Assembly: GCF_016918735.1 (NCBI RefSeq)
Contig: NZ_JAFFPR010000060.1
Coordinates: forward strand, 437,315 to 501,314
DNA from: Leptospira abararensis
GTDB lineage: Bacteria > Spirochaetota > Leptospiria > Leptospirales > Leptospiraceae
Direction of reading: 5' to 3'
Length of the DNA stretch: 64,000 bases
The position numbers and the translations under genes are program-made. The notes beneath the pieces were generated by a model. That model saw only the letters and a list, made by a program, of their open reading frames with translations. It was not told the origin of the DNA and made no database searches. Numbering within the stretch: position 1 is the stretch's first letter; every line of letters starts with the position of its first letter. Positions 56,871-64,000 of this stretch are shown here, one piece after another.

Positions 56871-57713
56871 TTGAATATAAACAGATGTTATTTTTTTTTG
56901 GCCCTCCTAACAAGTTTTCTAATTTCCGCAAATCTCAATGCTCTCGAAAGCAACGGTGATCACTTAGAAAGATGTTTAGATTTAGCGATCAATGGAAGTG
57001 AATACGGTTTTCGGGAACCCACAAATGTAGAGGGAATTACCTGTTTAGGATTATCGAAGGACCCTAAATACATTCCTGCACTTTCATCTTTACTGAAGAA
57101 AGAAAGTAGTGACCATGTTCGTTTTACTGTGATAAGAGCCCTTAGTTGGATGGAAACAGAAGAGGTAACGGAATATCTATTAAAAACAATTAAGGAAGAC
57201 AATTATTACCATACAAAATATTGTGCCGCGCTCGCCTTTGATACAATCAAAGATAAACGAGCCATTCCCGTTTTAGAAAAATACATACATAATTTAGAAA
57301 GAGACGATAGAGCTACTGTGATCAATGTTCTACAAGGACTTTCTGGACGAGATTACTCACAATTTCTGCTAGAAGATTTATCGGAAGAACCTAATTTAAC
57401 AAAGCTAACTACAAATGCAAAAACCGAATTTAAACTGGGTCACTACGGAAGTGCACTTCATTATATCAATAGAGCATTAGAGATTGATCCAACAGATCAA
57501 AACAATTTGTTCCTAAAGGCAAATGCACTCTTATTGGTTAAAAACTTTTATGATTCCGAAAAGATTTATATGGATCTATTAGAATCAAAATTTCCAAACA
57601 AAGGTGCGGTGTATCAAAGCCTCGGAGATTTAGAAACAGAAAGAGGGAATTTGACAGAAGCAAACGAACATTACAAAAATGCATTAAAGTTTAAAAATAA
57701 ACCTTCAAAATAA
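56871..57713 (+). CDS. exported HEAT- and TPR-repeat protein
   Basis: A 280-residue protein. A signal peptide (about 1-24, ending NLNALES) leads into HEAT-like repeats (about 60-165; DPKYIPALSSLLKKESSDHV, AIPVLEKYIHNLERDDRATV) and then TPRs (about 180-275; GHYGSALHYINRALEIDPTD, LEIDPTDQNNLFLKANALLL). The start is TTG at 56871 because the signal peptide begins there; no good ribosome-binding site is visible. Role unknown, probably a periplasmic scaffold. Confidence 0.7.
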   Translation: MNINRCYFFLALLTSFLISANLNALESNGDHLERCLDLAINGSEYGFREPTNVEGITCLGLSKDPKYIPALSSLLKKESSDHVRFTVIRALSWMETEEVTEYLLKTIKEDNYYHTKYCAALAFDTIKDKRAIPVLEKYIHNLERDDRATVINVLQGLSGRDYSQFLLEDLSEEPNLTKLTTNAKTEFKLGHYGSALHYINRALEIDPTDQNNLFLKANALLLVKNFYDSEKIYMDLLESKFPNKGAVYQSLGDLETERGNLTEANEHYKNALKFKNKPSK

Positions 57714-57785
57714 AAATTTCATTTTTCAAAATTATGAAACAAATTTACAAACTAACCATTACAATACGAACAAGGAAAGTCCATC

Positions 57786-58142
57786 ATGCATCCTATTTTA
57801 AAAAATGCTTTTGCACTTGAAATGAATCAGGCAAAAAAACTGTATAAAGAATCGAAGTATACAGAATCTTTTTTCCATTTGGAACGGGCTCATATCCTTG
57901 GCCAAAGGTTTGTCATTCCTCATACATACAACCATTGGTGGATGTTGAAAGTAGGAATTCGTAAAAATGACAAACGCGAAATCCTCGGACAGTTAGTACG
58001 ACTAGCCGTGGCGGGGATTGGATCTCTCATCGGCCGCGTTCCTCTAGGAAATACAGGTGGGGCCAATATTGGGATTATGAAGGTACTACCAATTGATAAG
58101 GAGTTCCAAATCCTATTTGAAAAAGCAGAGGAAAAGACTTAA
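57786..58142 (+). CDS. DUF3703 family protein
   Basis: A 118-residue protein. HLERAHILGQRFVIPHTYNH (residues 26-46), WWMLKVGIRKNDKREILGQL and RVPLGNTGGANI match DUF3703, whose function is unknown. AAGGA precedes the ATG. It is convergent with the Omp85-type gene, whose stop is 5 nt away. Confidence 0.85.
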   Translation: MHPILKNAFALEMNQAKKLYKESKYTESFFHLERAHILGQRFVIPHTYNHWWMLKVGIRKNDKREILGQLVRLAVAGIGSLIGRVPLGNTGGANIGIMKVLPIDKEFQILFEKAEEKT

Positions 58143-58146
58143 TCTC

Positions 58147-59670
58147 TTAGAAAACATGGCTGAAATTCACAAAAAGTTGTTCGTCTTCTCTAGATTTTGC
58201 ATAATCGATCATGATGATGGTTGCTTGGTTCCAGGCAATTCGTAAACCAATACCCCGAGAATACGCATAACCTTTCCAACCTAATTTATGTTCGTCGTCC
58301 CAGACACGACCATAATCAAAAAATGGAACTAAGTTGAAAGCAAAGAACTCAGACCCAAACTTGGCTTCTGCAAACTTCCAACGAACTTCTGTATTCCCCC
58401 AACCCATAGCACGGCCTACAAATCGATCCTGTTTGAAACCTCGAACGGTTCTAAGGCCTCCAAGCCCCCCAACAAGTCCTTCTGTTCCCCACATATTTCT
58501 ATATTCATAAAATGGTGCTTCCCCATCCGTCACACCTAATCCAAAACGATTGGCGATGACTAACTTATCAAAAACCTTTGGAAAGGGACTCCAAAACAAT
58601 TTTGTTTGCGCAAAGTATTTTTGAAAATCATATTCGGATCCAATTGACTTTGTATGTTTTTCGTAAGTGGCTTCTGCAAAAATTCCTGAGTTAGGATCTG
58701 GCTCAAAATCTCTTGTGTCGTAAACAAGACCAACTCGAAGAGCATTCACATAACCGCCATTATATCCAATTATTTTTTTACCCTCATAGTCTTCCGTGAG
58801 CCTTGTTTTTCCATTGGGAACATCTGCTGTGTGTTCACCACCAAGGAGAGGATCTACTCCACGGGCTAATTTTCCGTCATATGTTCTGACAATATTATTT
58901 GAAAATTTAAAACCTGCTACGAGTCTGACAGTTCCTCCTACAAACGAACGTTCTGTACTTGCCGTTGCCATCGGTGTTTCGATAGTATAACGATTGTACA
59001 TTTTGTCTGTAACAACATAACCTGGAGTTTGCGGAAATCCAGAATAGGTTTTCCCGCCTAAACTAATCGGATCAGAACTAGTTCCTGGTCGAAAGAAAGT
59101 AAGGTTATTTTCCTGATCCATATAGCTTGCATTTACGATATGCCTTCCATCTGGTTGGTTTCTCTCCAAATACGATAAAGGTTTCATCGTATCTTCACCA
59201 ATTCCAAAGTAGAGTGTGGTAGGGGTGATGGTTAAAAATAAGTCGGCGCGGAGTCGCCATTGTGTATCCGCAATGAAAGGCATGTCCAAACTTACTTGGT
59301 GGTATTGGGCATTTTTGTTTGTATTAAAATACTGAGCAAACACACGCATACGATACGGTGTGTAATAAAAAAGTGGGTCCGATTTTTTTCCATTCTCGTA
59401 GATATAAGCTCGGGCCCCATACCCTATCCCTTCGTTTGGATCGGAGTTGATAAGAGGTAAACCCGTAGGATACCAACTTTCCTTTTTATCCTCTATGTCC
59501 TTTTTACAAAGTTGTTTGCTCTCATCCATAGGAAAGGGAAGATTTTTGGGTGGAGGATCTTTTTCGCAACCGGCACTGGGAACATATTCTTGAGCAGAGA
59601 TAGAAGTTGGGGTTACCAAGAAAAACCAACTAACAAAGGAAAAAAGAACAAGGCTAAGGATTCGGTTCAT
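58147..59670 (-). CDS. Omp85-type outer-membrane protein (DUF5982/BamA-like)
   Basis: A 507-residue predicted outer-membrane beta-barrel. A signal peptide (about 1-27) is followed by an exported domain with [20 protein letters not shown] (DUF5982-like), then a barrel with the surface-antigen end [43 protein letters not shown] and a C-terminal FSHVF ending in Phe. No POTRA repeats are seen. The start at ATG 59670 gives a normal signal peptide; the frame extends to a GTG at 59742 without one. Confidence 0.8.
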   Translation of the reverse strand: MNRILSLVLFSFVSWFFLVTPTSISAQEYVPSAGCEKDPPPKNLPFPMDESKQLCKKDIEDKKESWYPTGLPLINSDPNEGIGYGARAYIYENGKKSDPLFYYTPYRMRVFAQYFNTNKNAQYHQVSLDMPFIADTQWRLRADLFLTITPTTLYFGIGEDTMKPLSYLERNQPDGRHIVNASYMDQENNLTFFRPGTSSDPISLGGKTYSGFPQTPGYVVTDKMYNRYTIETPMATASTERSFVGGTVRLVAGFKFSNNIVRTYDGKLARGVDPLLGGEHTADVPNGKTRLTEDYEGKKIIGYNGGYVNALRVGLVYDTRDFEPDPNSGIFAEATYEKHTKSIGSEYDFQKYFAQTKLFWSPFPKVFDKLVIANRFGLGVTDGEAPFYEYRNMWGTEGLVGGLGGLRTVRGFKQDRFVGRAMGWGNTEVRWKFAEAKFGSEFFAFNLVPFFDYGRVWDDEHKLGWKGYAYSRGIGLRIAWNQATIIMIDYAKSREDEQLFVNFSHVF

Positions 59671-59813
59671 AGTTGTGGGCGTATACAACCCATGGACATT
59701 ACGTACGTAAAAGAATCGGTCAACCAGGAAATGAGTTTCCACTCACTTTTTCTGAATGTCGAATCCTTCCGCAATTTTCTCTTCCTTACGGCGGATATTT
59801 GGCAATTTGATCG

Positions 59814-61367
59814 TTAATTCGTCATTTCCTTGGCCATGGAATCCAGCTGAACAATGATCCCTCCCGAAGATTTACTACTTTCTGAAATTTGTTTGGAAAT
59901 TTCGACTATGTTGGCTGCCGATTCCGAAATGTTTGCTGTGATTTTAGTAGATTCTTCGGTCGCAATCTTTTGGAAGTTCGTAGAGTTTTCGATGGTTTTA
60001 CTAGTTTCGTAAATCCTTGTATTTAGATTGTCGATGGTCTCTATTGCTTTGTCAATTTCCACAATTTTGGTGCCAACACCGGTGATTTCATTTTTGATGA
60101 TTCCAATTGCTGTATCCAATTTTCCCATCATCGCAGATGATTTGTTAATGAGTTCGCTACTCTCTCCAATGAGAGAAAGATTTTCTTGAATGATCTTTGA
60201 GATTTCTTTTGAGTTCCTTGTGGTTGCATCCGCTAACTTTGATATCTCTTCTGCAACAACAGCAAATCCCCTACCATGTTCCCCTGCCCTTGCCGCTTCA
60301 ATCGCAGCATTTAAGGATAACAAATTTACTTTATCAGCAATGTCATTGATGACAGAGACAAAATCGGAAATTTCCGTACTTTTATCTTTAAGGATATTGA
60401 ACTTGTTAATCGAAAGATGGATATGTTCGGAAGTATCATTCGAATAACCCATAACCACATCTAAATTTTTATATATCCTTCCTGTTCCAGTTTGAACAGT
60501 TTCATTGATCGCTTTTAAATCATTTACCGATTGAATGGATACTTCTGATTCGTTATACAAGGATTTGGCGATTTTGTTATTTGAATCTGCTTTTGACGAT
60601 AATTCTTTTAAAGAGGTAGATATTTCTGCAAGAGAGGATGCTTGGTGTTCAGAAATTTGTTTTAATTCATCCGATATGGTGTCTTGATTTTTAATCTGCT
60701 GTTTCATCATATCAATTGTATTCAAAATAGTTTTTGCCATATTCATCAAATTGTCTAAGGCTTTCTTTGCTTCTTTTTGTTTTTCAACAGCTAAGTTAAG
60801 AAGAGTTCTCGTCGCAGTGGCACCTACTGTCGCACCAATCCCTACCCAAACAAAAATAAGAAATCTTACAATGATATTACTTTTTGGACCACCGGGAATG
60901 AGTTCAGGTCGGAACACAAACAAAACAATTTCAGAAACGATAATCAGAATAAAATTGTAGATGGAAGCATTTCGATTGAAGTATAACACACTCAAAACGA
61001 AGGATATATAGAAAGTAGCAGAAAGTTCAGTGGCTCCGTAAATTACATATTGAAACACGAGCAAACATAAAGTAACTCCGGTAATAGAAATATAACTAGA
61101 AGCCCAGTGTGTTTTTAATTTTGTCGAAAGTAAAAATCCAACGATCAATATGGATGTGGCTAGGACAAATTCAATAAGAATACTTTGGTATGTGAGATAG
61201 TCCGAACCTTTTCCTGCAATTTTAATGGAAAGTGTTGCAACATTCGCAAGAGCGAGTATCGAAAGAAACGAAAGGAACATTCGTTTGTTGTTTCTTAACA
61301 TCACTTCCGTGAAAAGGTCATCGGAAATCGTCATCACATTTTTTGAGGCAAAAAGTTTAGCAAACAA
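59814..61367 (-). CDS. methyl-accepting chemotaxis protein (six-helix membrane sensor)
   Basis: A 517-residue chemoreceptor with about six helices in residues 30-205 and no large periplasmic domain or HAMP. The signalling tip [40 protein letters not shown] is intact. It has the same plan as the receptor at 30338 but is not a close copy. No CheR/CheB pentapeptide at the end. The ligand is unknown, and a membrane or energy signal is one possibility. Confidence 0.9.
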   Translation of the reverse strand: MFAKLFASKNVMTISDDLFTEVMLRNNKRMFLSFLSILALANVATLSIKIAGKGSDYLTYQSILIEFVLATSILIVGFLLSTKLKTHWASSYISITGVTLCLLVFQYVIYGATELSATFYISFVLSVLYFNRNASIYNFILIIVSEIVLFVFRPELIPGGPKSNIIVRFLIFVWVGIGATVGATATRTLLNLAVEKQKEAKKALDNLMNMAKTILNTIDMMKQQIKNQDTISDELKQISEHQASSLAEISTSLKELSSKADSNNKIAKSLYNESEVSIQSVNDLKAINETVQTGTGRIYKNLDVVMGYSNDTSEHIHLSINKFNILKDKSTEISDFVSVINDIADKVNLLSLNAAIEAARAGEHGRGFAVVAEEISKLADATTRNSKEISKIIQENLSLIGESSELINKSSAMMGKLDTAIGIIKNEITGVGTKIVEIDKAIETIDNLNTRIYETSKTIENSTNFQKIATEESTKITANISESAANIVEISKQISESSKSSGGIIVQLDSMAKEMTN

Positions 61368-61850
61368 ACAGAACCTTCTTTAGAAAGTATATATATTTTA
61401 GCCATAGTTTAGGAATAGAGTCACTTGGCAAAAAACCTTTTCTCTTCCTAAATCTAAGTGGTGAAAAAACTGAATCTCGTTCACCCCAATAGAAATGGGA
61501 CGAAAGGAAGAGCAAAGAGAAATATAAATTTTCTTGTGTCTCTTGGAATAAATTTAGAACCCTTCTAGGAATTAGTTTTGCATCTGTTTACCTTTTAAAA
61601 ATCCAGAGGTTTCCCGTTTTGGAGGATACATAAAAATTGAAAAAAATATAGGCGAATTGCAACAAACTTTCCGTTAAAGGACATTCATTACATTGGATGA
61701 CAGTTTTAAAAAATTCATCAATTGTATTCCCACTGGTTTTCCGCTACAAGGCTGTTAGTTGAACCCAAGGATTTCATTCAAAATTCTCAACACGATTGAC
61801 TCAAAACCTAACAAATTTTACAACTGTCAAAAATCAATCAGGAGAATCAT
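61368..61850. other. non-coding stretch before the TRL-like cluster
   Basis: AT-rich with no convincing gene. A possible -35 TTGACT (61797-61802) is followed about 16-17 nt later by TACAAC. AGGAGA lies near 61840, just upstream of the first TRL-like start. The chemoreceptor's upstream signals lie at 61368-61450. Confidence 0.45.
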
Positions 61851-62240
61851 GTGAAAAAGAGCATTTTCTTTAGCATCTCACTCACATTTATACTTTTAAC
61901 ACAAAACTGTTCAGGTAGTTCATATCACGCAAGTTATGTGCCAAGTGCAAATACAAACCCAACCAGGGAATACGCAACCCCTTCCATCCTTACGAAAGGT
62001 GGCCTATTCTTTCACAAAACTTATGTTCCTGGACCTCTCGGACTTAATACCGAAGGAACTGCCGAAGGTAAAGCATGTAGCCATTCCGTTCTTTATTTGT
62101 TTGCATTCGGTGACTCATCTATCGAAACAGCAAAGAAAAATGCTAATATCGCAAAGGTGGCATATTTGGATTATGAACAACTCGGAATCATAGCGGGTTA
62201 CATCTACCACAGAGTATGTGTTGTTGTTAAAGGATCATAA
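61851..62240 (+). CDS. TRL-like lipoprotein, copy 1
   Basis: A 129-residue lipoprotein. The signal peptide ends TQNC (Cys20). The mature part has a TRL-like domain: EGTAEGKACSHSVLYLFAFG, DSSIETAKKNANIAKVAYLD. The start is GTG at 61851 with AGGAGA upstream at good spacing. It is the first of three tandem copies. TRL ('tRNA-associated locus') proteins have no established function. Confidence 0.85.
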   Translation: MKKSIFFSISLTFILLTQNCSGSSYHASYVPSANTNPTREYATPSILTKGGLFFHKTYVPGPLGLNTEGTAEGKACSHSVLYLFAFGDSSIETAKKNANIAKVAYLDYEQLGIIAGYIYHRVCVVVKGS

Positions 62241-62253
62241 TCGGAGTTTCCCA

Positions 62254-62571
62254 ATGAAAATGAAATTAGTATTTATCTCTCTATTAAGTGTGTTTTTATT
62301 CGCAAATTGTGCCATTGGCCCCACTCATGGATTTCTTTTTACTTCTACAAAATTTGCAGGTACGTTCAATCCAGAAAATAATGTGAAGGCCGCAAAAGAA
62401 GGAACAGGATGTCAGTTTACTATCCTTTATCTTTTTAGCGTAGGTGATGCAGGTGCCGGATCCGTTGCAAACAAAAACGGAATTACCAAAATTGCAACCA
62501 TCGACCACTCTTCTTTATCCGTCCTTACCGGTTTATTCCGTAACTACTGTACAATTGTATCTGGAGAATAA
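62254..62571 (+). CDS. TRL-like lipoprotein, copy 2
   Basis: A 105-residue lipoprotein with signal peptide ending LFANC. The TRL-like domain is AAKEGTGCQFTILYLFSVGD, then AGAGSVANKNGITKIATIDH. The ATG at 62254 has CGGAG 8 nt upstream; the frame is open to 62218 inside the previous gene. It follows copy 1 by 13 nt. Confidence 0.85.
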   Translation: MKMKLVFISLLSVFLFANCAIGPTHGFLFTSTKFAGTFNPENNVKAAKEGTGCQFTILYLFSVGDAGAGSVANKNGITKIATIDHSSLSVLTGLFRNYCTIVSGE

Positions 62572-62573
62572 TT

Positions 62574-62909
62574 ATGAAATACCTTTTACTTTCAATTTTT
62601 AGTTTGGCACTTTTTGTAAATTGTGTGACCACTCCACTTCCAGCTTATCTATTTGCTAACACCACCCAACACTTAAATGGGGATGCAGTTGGTAATATGG
62701 TAACTTCTGCTAAAGTAGAAAAATCAGGTAAATCTTGCAGTTTATCAGGCTTTGCAATCAATATTTTCTTCTATGGTGCTGGTAACTCAATTGAAGAAGC
62801 TGCACAACATGCAAACATCAAAAAGATTGCTGTTGTAGATAGGGAGTCTTTGACGATTTTACCATTCGGCCTTTTCTATCGCGAATGTGTGATTGTTTGG
62901 GGGGAATAA
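62574..62909 (+). CDS. TRL-like lipoprotein, copy 3
   Basis: A 111-residue lipoprotein with signal peptide ending LFVNC. The TRL-like domain is KVEKSGKSCSLSGFAINIFF, then YGAGNSIEEAAQHANIKKIA and VVDRESL. It starts 2 nt after the stop of copy 2. The Cys and the AxxANI pattern are shared by all three copies. Confidence 0.85.
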   Translation: MKYLLLSIFSLALFVNCVTTPLPAYLFANTTQHLNGDAVGNMVTSAKVEKSGKSCSLSGFAINIFFYGAGNSIEEAAQHANIKKIAVVDRESLTILPFGLFYRECVIVWGE

Positions 62910-62912
62910 ACC

Positions 62913-63899
62913 GTGTCCCATAACAAAATCATCCTAACATTGGGGGTTGTGCTTGTGTCTTTTGGAAGCCTTCTTGCCAAAGACTTTGACTCTACCCATG
63001 AATTGCCAGAAGTAAGGCAACCGGACAAACACCGTGTATACTTTCGATCTATCGGAAGTGCCGGCGGTCTAATTATTCCAGAGAAAGATTATGTAAGGAA
63101 TGAAGACCTTTCTTATATGTTGTTCAACGGTGCTTCGGTCGATAGTTTGCTATCTTACTCAATGCAGATGCCGAAGTTTGATGGAAGCTCAAATACCCGA
63201 GAACTTGAGTATCGATACCAAGATAAGTTTCGTATTTTTTATGAATCTCGAGTCTTAGTAAACCAAAAAAAATCAGAAGAAGCGGATCCTTACCAAACTC
63301 AATTCACAGAAAAGAAAAGAAGTTTAGGAATTTCCTACTTCCACCCGATCAATCCACACTTTAATATTGGTGCGAGTTTAAGACACGTATCAATTGATCA
63401 GTTAACTCAAACCCCAAGGTTATATTACGGATTTTCTCCTATTGGGACCAACTTCCAATCTTACCTTGGATTTGAGTCTAGAGATGCAAATTTGGACGTG
63501 AAGGGAATTGTTCCAGGTATCCATTTGGAAATTAAACCATTACGATGGTTTGAAATCCATTTGGGCCAGCAGTTCTATTCCTTAAAAGGAAATGATTCTA
63601 GAGTCACCTCCTCAATCGTATCGTTTGGCCTAGCTGGTTTCGGTTATTCAGGTGGAGACGCTACTTACACAGGAACAAAACAAACATTGGACTTTGTGTT
63701 TCGATTCTCTTCTTGGTTTGCTGCTAAATGGGGATATTCCAAAGAAAGTATGAAGGTGAAATACCAAAACTACCTTTCTTTAGGAAACTCACCTACGGCA
63801 ACACTTTTGTATTCAGCTTGGGATGGTTCCCAAACTACAAAATTTGATTTCAACGCTCTCAATTTTACACTGGAATTTTCAAAAAGTTTTGGTGAGTAA
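62913..63899 (+). CDS. outer-membrane beta-barrel candidate
   Basis: A 328-residue exported protein. A signal peptide (about 1-22, ending SLLA) is followed by a beta-rich body of alternating polar and aromatic residues (NPHFNIGASLRHVSIDQL, WFEIHLGQQFYSL, FVFRFSSWFAAKWGY) ending FTLEFSKSFGE. No named family is recognised. The start is GTG at 62913, 3 nt after TRL copy 3, with GGGGGG upstream, so it shares the TRL transcript. Confidence 0.7.
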   Translation: MSHNKIILTLGVVLVSFGSLLAKDFDSTHELPEVRQPDKHRVYFRSIGSAGGLIIPEKDYVRNEDLSYMLFNGASVDSLLSYSMQMPKFDGSSNTRELEYRYQDKFRIFYESRVLVNQKKSEEADPYQTQFTEKKRSLGISYFHPINPHFNIGASLRHVSIDQLTQTPRLYYGFSPIGTNFQSYLGFESRDANLDVKGIVPGIHLEIKPLRWFEIHLGQQFYSLKGNDSRVTSSIVSFGLAGFGYSGGDATYTGTKQTLDFVFRFSSWFAAKWGYSKESMKVKYQNYLSLGNSPTATLLYSAWDGSQTTKFDFNALNFTLEFSKSFGE

Positions 63900-63904
63900 A
63901 TTAG

Positions 63905-63939
63905 TAAATCTAACAGGGATCAAATCCCTGTTAGATTTA
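63905..63939 (+). terminator. terminator of the TRL-OMP operon
   Basis: A perfect 16-bp stem, TAAATCTAACAGGGAT with ATCCCTGTTAGATTTA, around a three-base loop. It begins 6 nt after the stop codon. The following sequence is T-rich (CCTTTTAAATC). It is a strong candidate for operon termination. Confidence 0.75.
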
Positions 63940-64000
63940 CCTTTTAAATCATTTCGACTTCTAATTTTCCAATTCCAAAAATTCTGTTCCTTCCTAACCT

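Noticed and set aside
1..64000. CRISPR array, prophage or complete insertion sequence
   Set aside because: No regularly spaced direct repeats with spacers, no phage structural genes, and no transposase gene were seen on either strand.

Overview
The window looks like a chromosome segment of Leptospira, probably from the saprophytic (L. biflexa-like) side of the genus. This is inferred from protein content and style, not from a database match. The pointers are moderately AT-rich DNA, many lipoproteins with spirochaete-style lipoboxes (ISC, FGFC, NSC, LNC), 7TMR-DISM/SpoIIE signalling, several chemoreceptors, TRL-like lipoproteins, and repeats scattered between genes.

Layout. 0-8.3 kb is core: a minus-strand operon FYDLN zinc-ribbon protein-miaA-hfq-mannose-1-P guanylyltransferase, then pdxJ, a TPR lipoprotein, a carboxy-terminal processing protease and nadB. 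8.3-13.1 kb is accessory: a tyrosine recombinase behind a hairpin, DUF1801, DUF805, DJ-1/PfpI and DUF2798 genes, and several structured non-coding elements. It ends at a tRNA-His/Arg/Pro cluster, with an 18-bp copy of the tRNA-His 3' end 236 bp away. 13.2-29 kb is mostly core: TPR-surE-Yip1-like-sppA, an APC permease, a CPA1 antiporter, bcp-pepA, an MFS exporter, a ppx/7TMR-SpoIIE pair and a solitary mreB. 29-46 kb is mixed accessory DNA: a GIY-YIG nuclease fused to a palindromic repeat, DUF6933, a chemoreceptor, ankyrin and surface lipoproteins, selO, hotdog thioesterase, aldo/keto reductase, three AraC-type or VOC genes, DUF2200, a two-gene putative oxygen-sensing chemotaxis module, and a lactonase-like propeller. 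46-64 kb holds a CaCA antiporter, class Ia nrdBA behind a probable cobalamin riboswitch, a MASE1-CHASE hybrid kinase, SRPBCC/AraC genes, an Omp85-type surface protein, a second chemoreceptor, and three tandem TRL-like lipoproteins followed by an outer-membrane beta-barrel candidate.

The most unusual material is non-coding. Repeat family R1 has seven copies in two length classes, and its central hairpin changes sequence between copies while keeping its pairing. Family R2 is a 107-120 nt imperfect inverted repeat with two copies; one directly abuts a GIY-YIG nuclease gene and the other is solo. Each R2 copy lies within 75 nt of an R1 copy. A third element has a perfect 21-bp inverted repeat enclosing two 6-bp hairpins. 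The most interesting protein system is the pair at 43.0-44.4 kb: a diiron/MBL-fold ODP-like protein next to a small protein resembling the tip of a chemoreceptor.

Starts were moved from the longest open frame to an internal codon where a ribosome-binding site, signal peptide or domain edge favoured it; this is stated in each entry. All functions are assigned by reading motifs by eye, with no database search.
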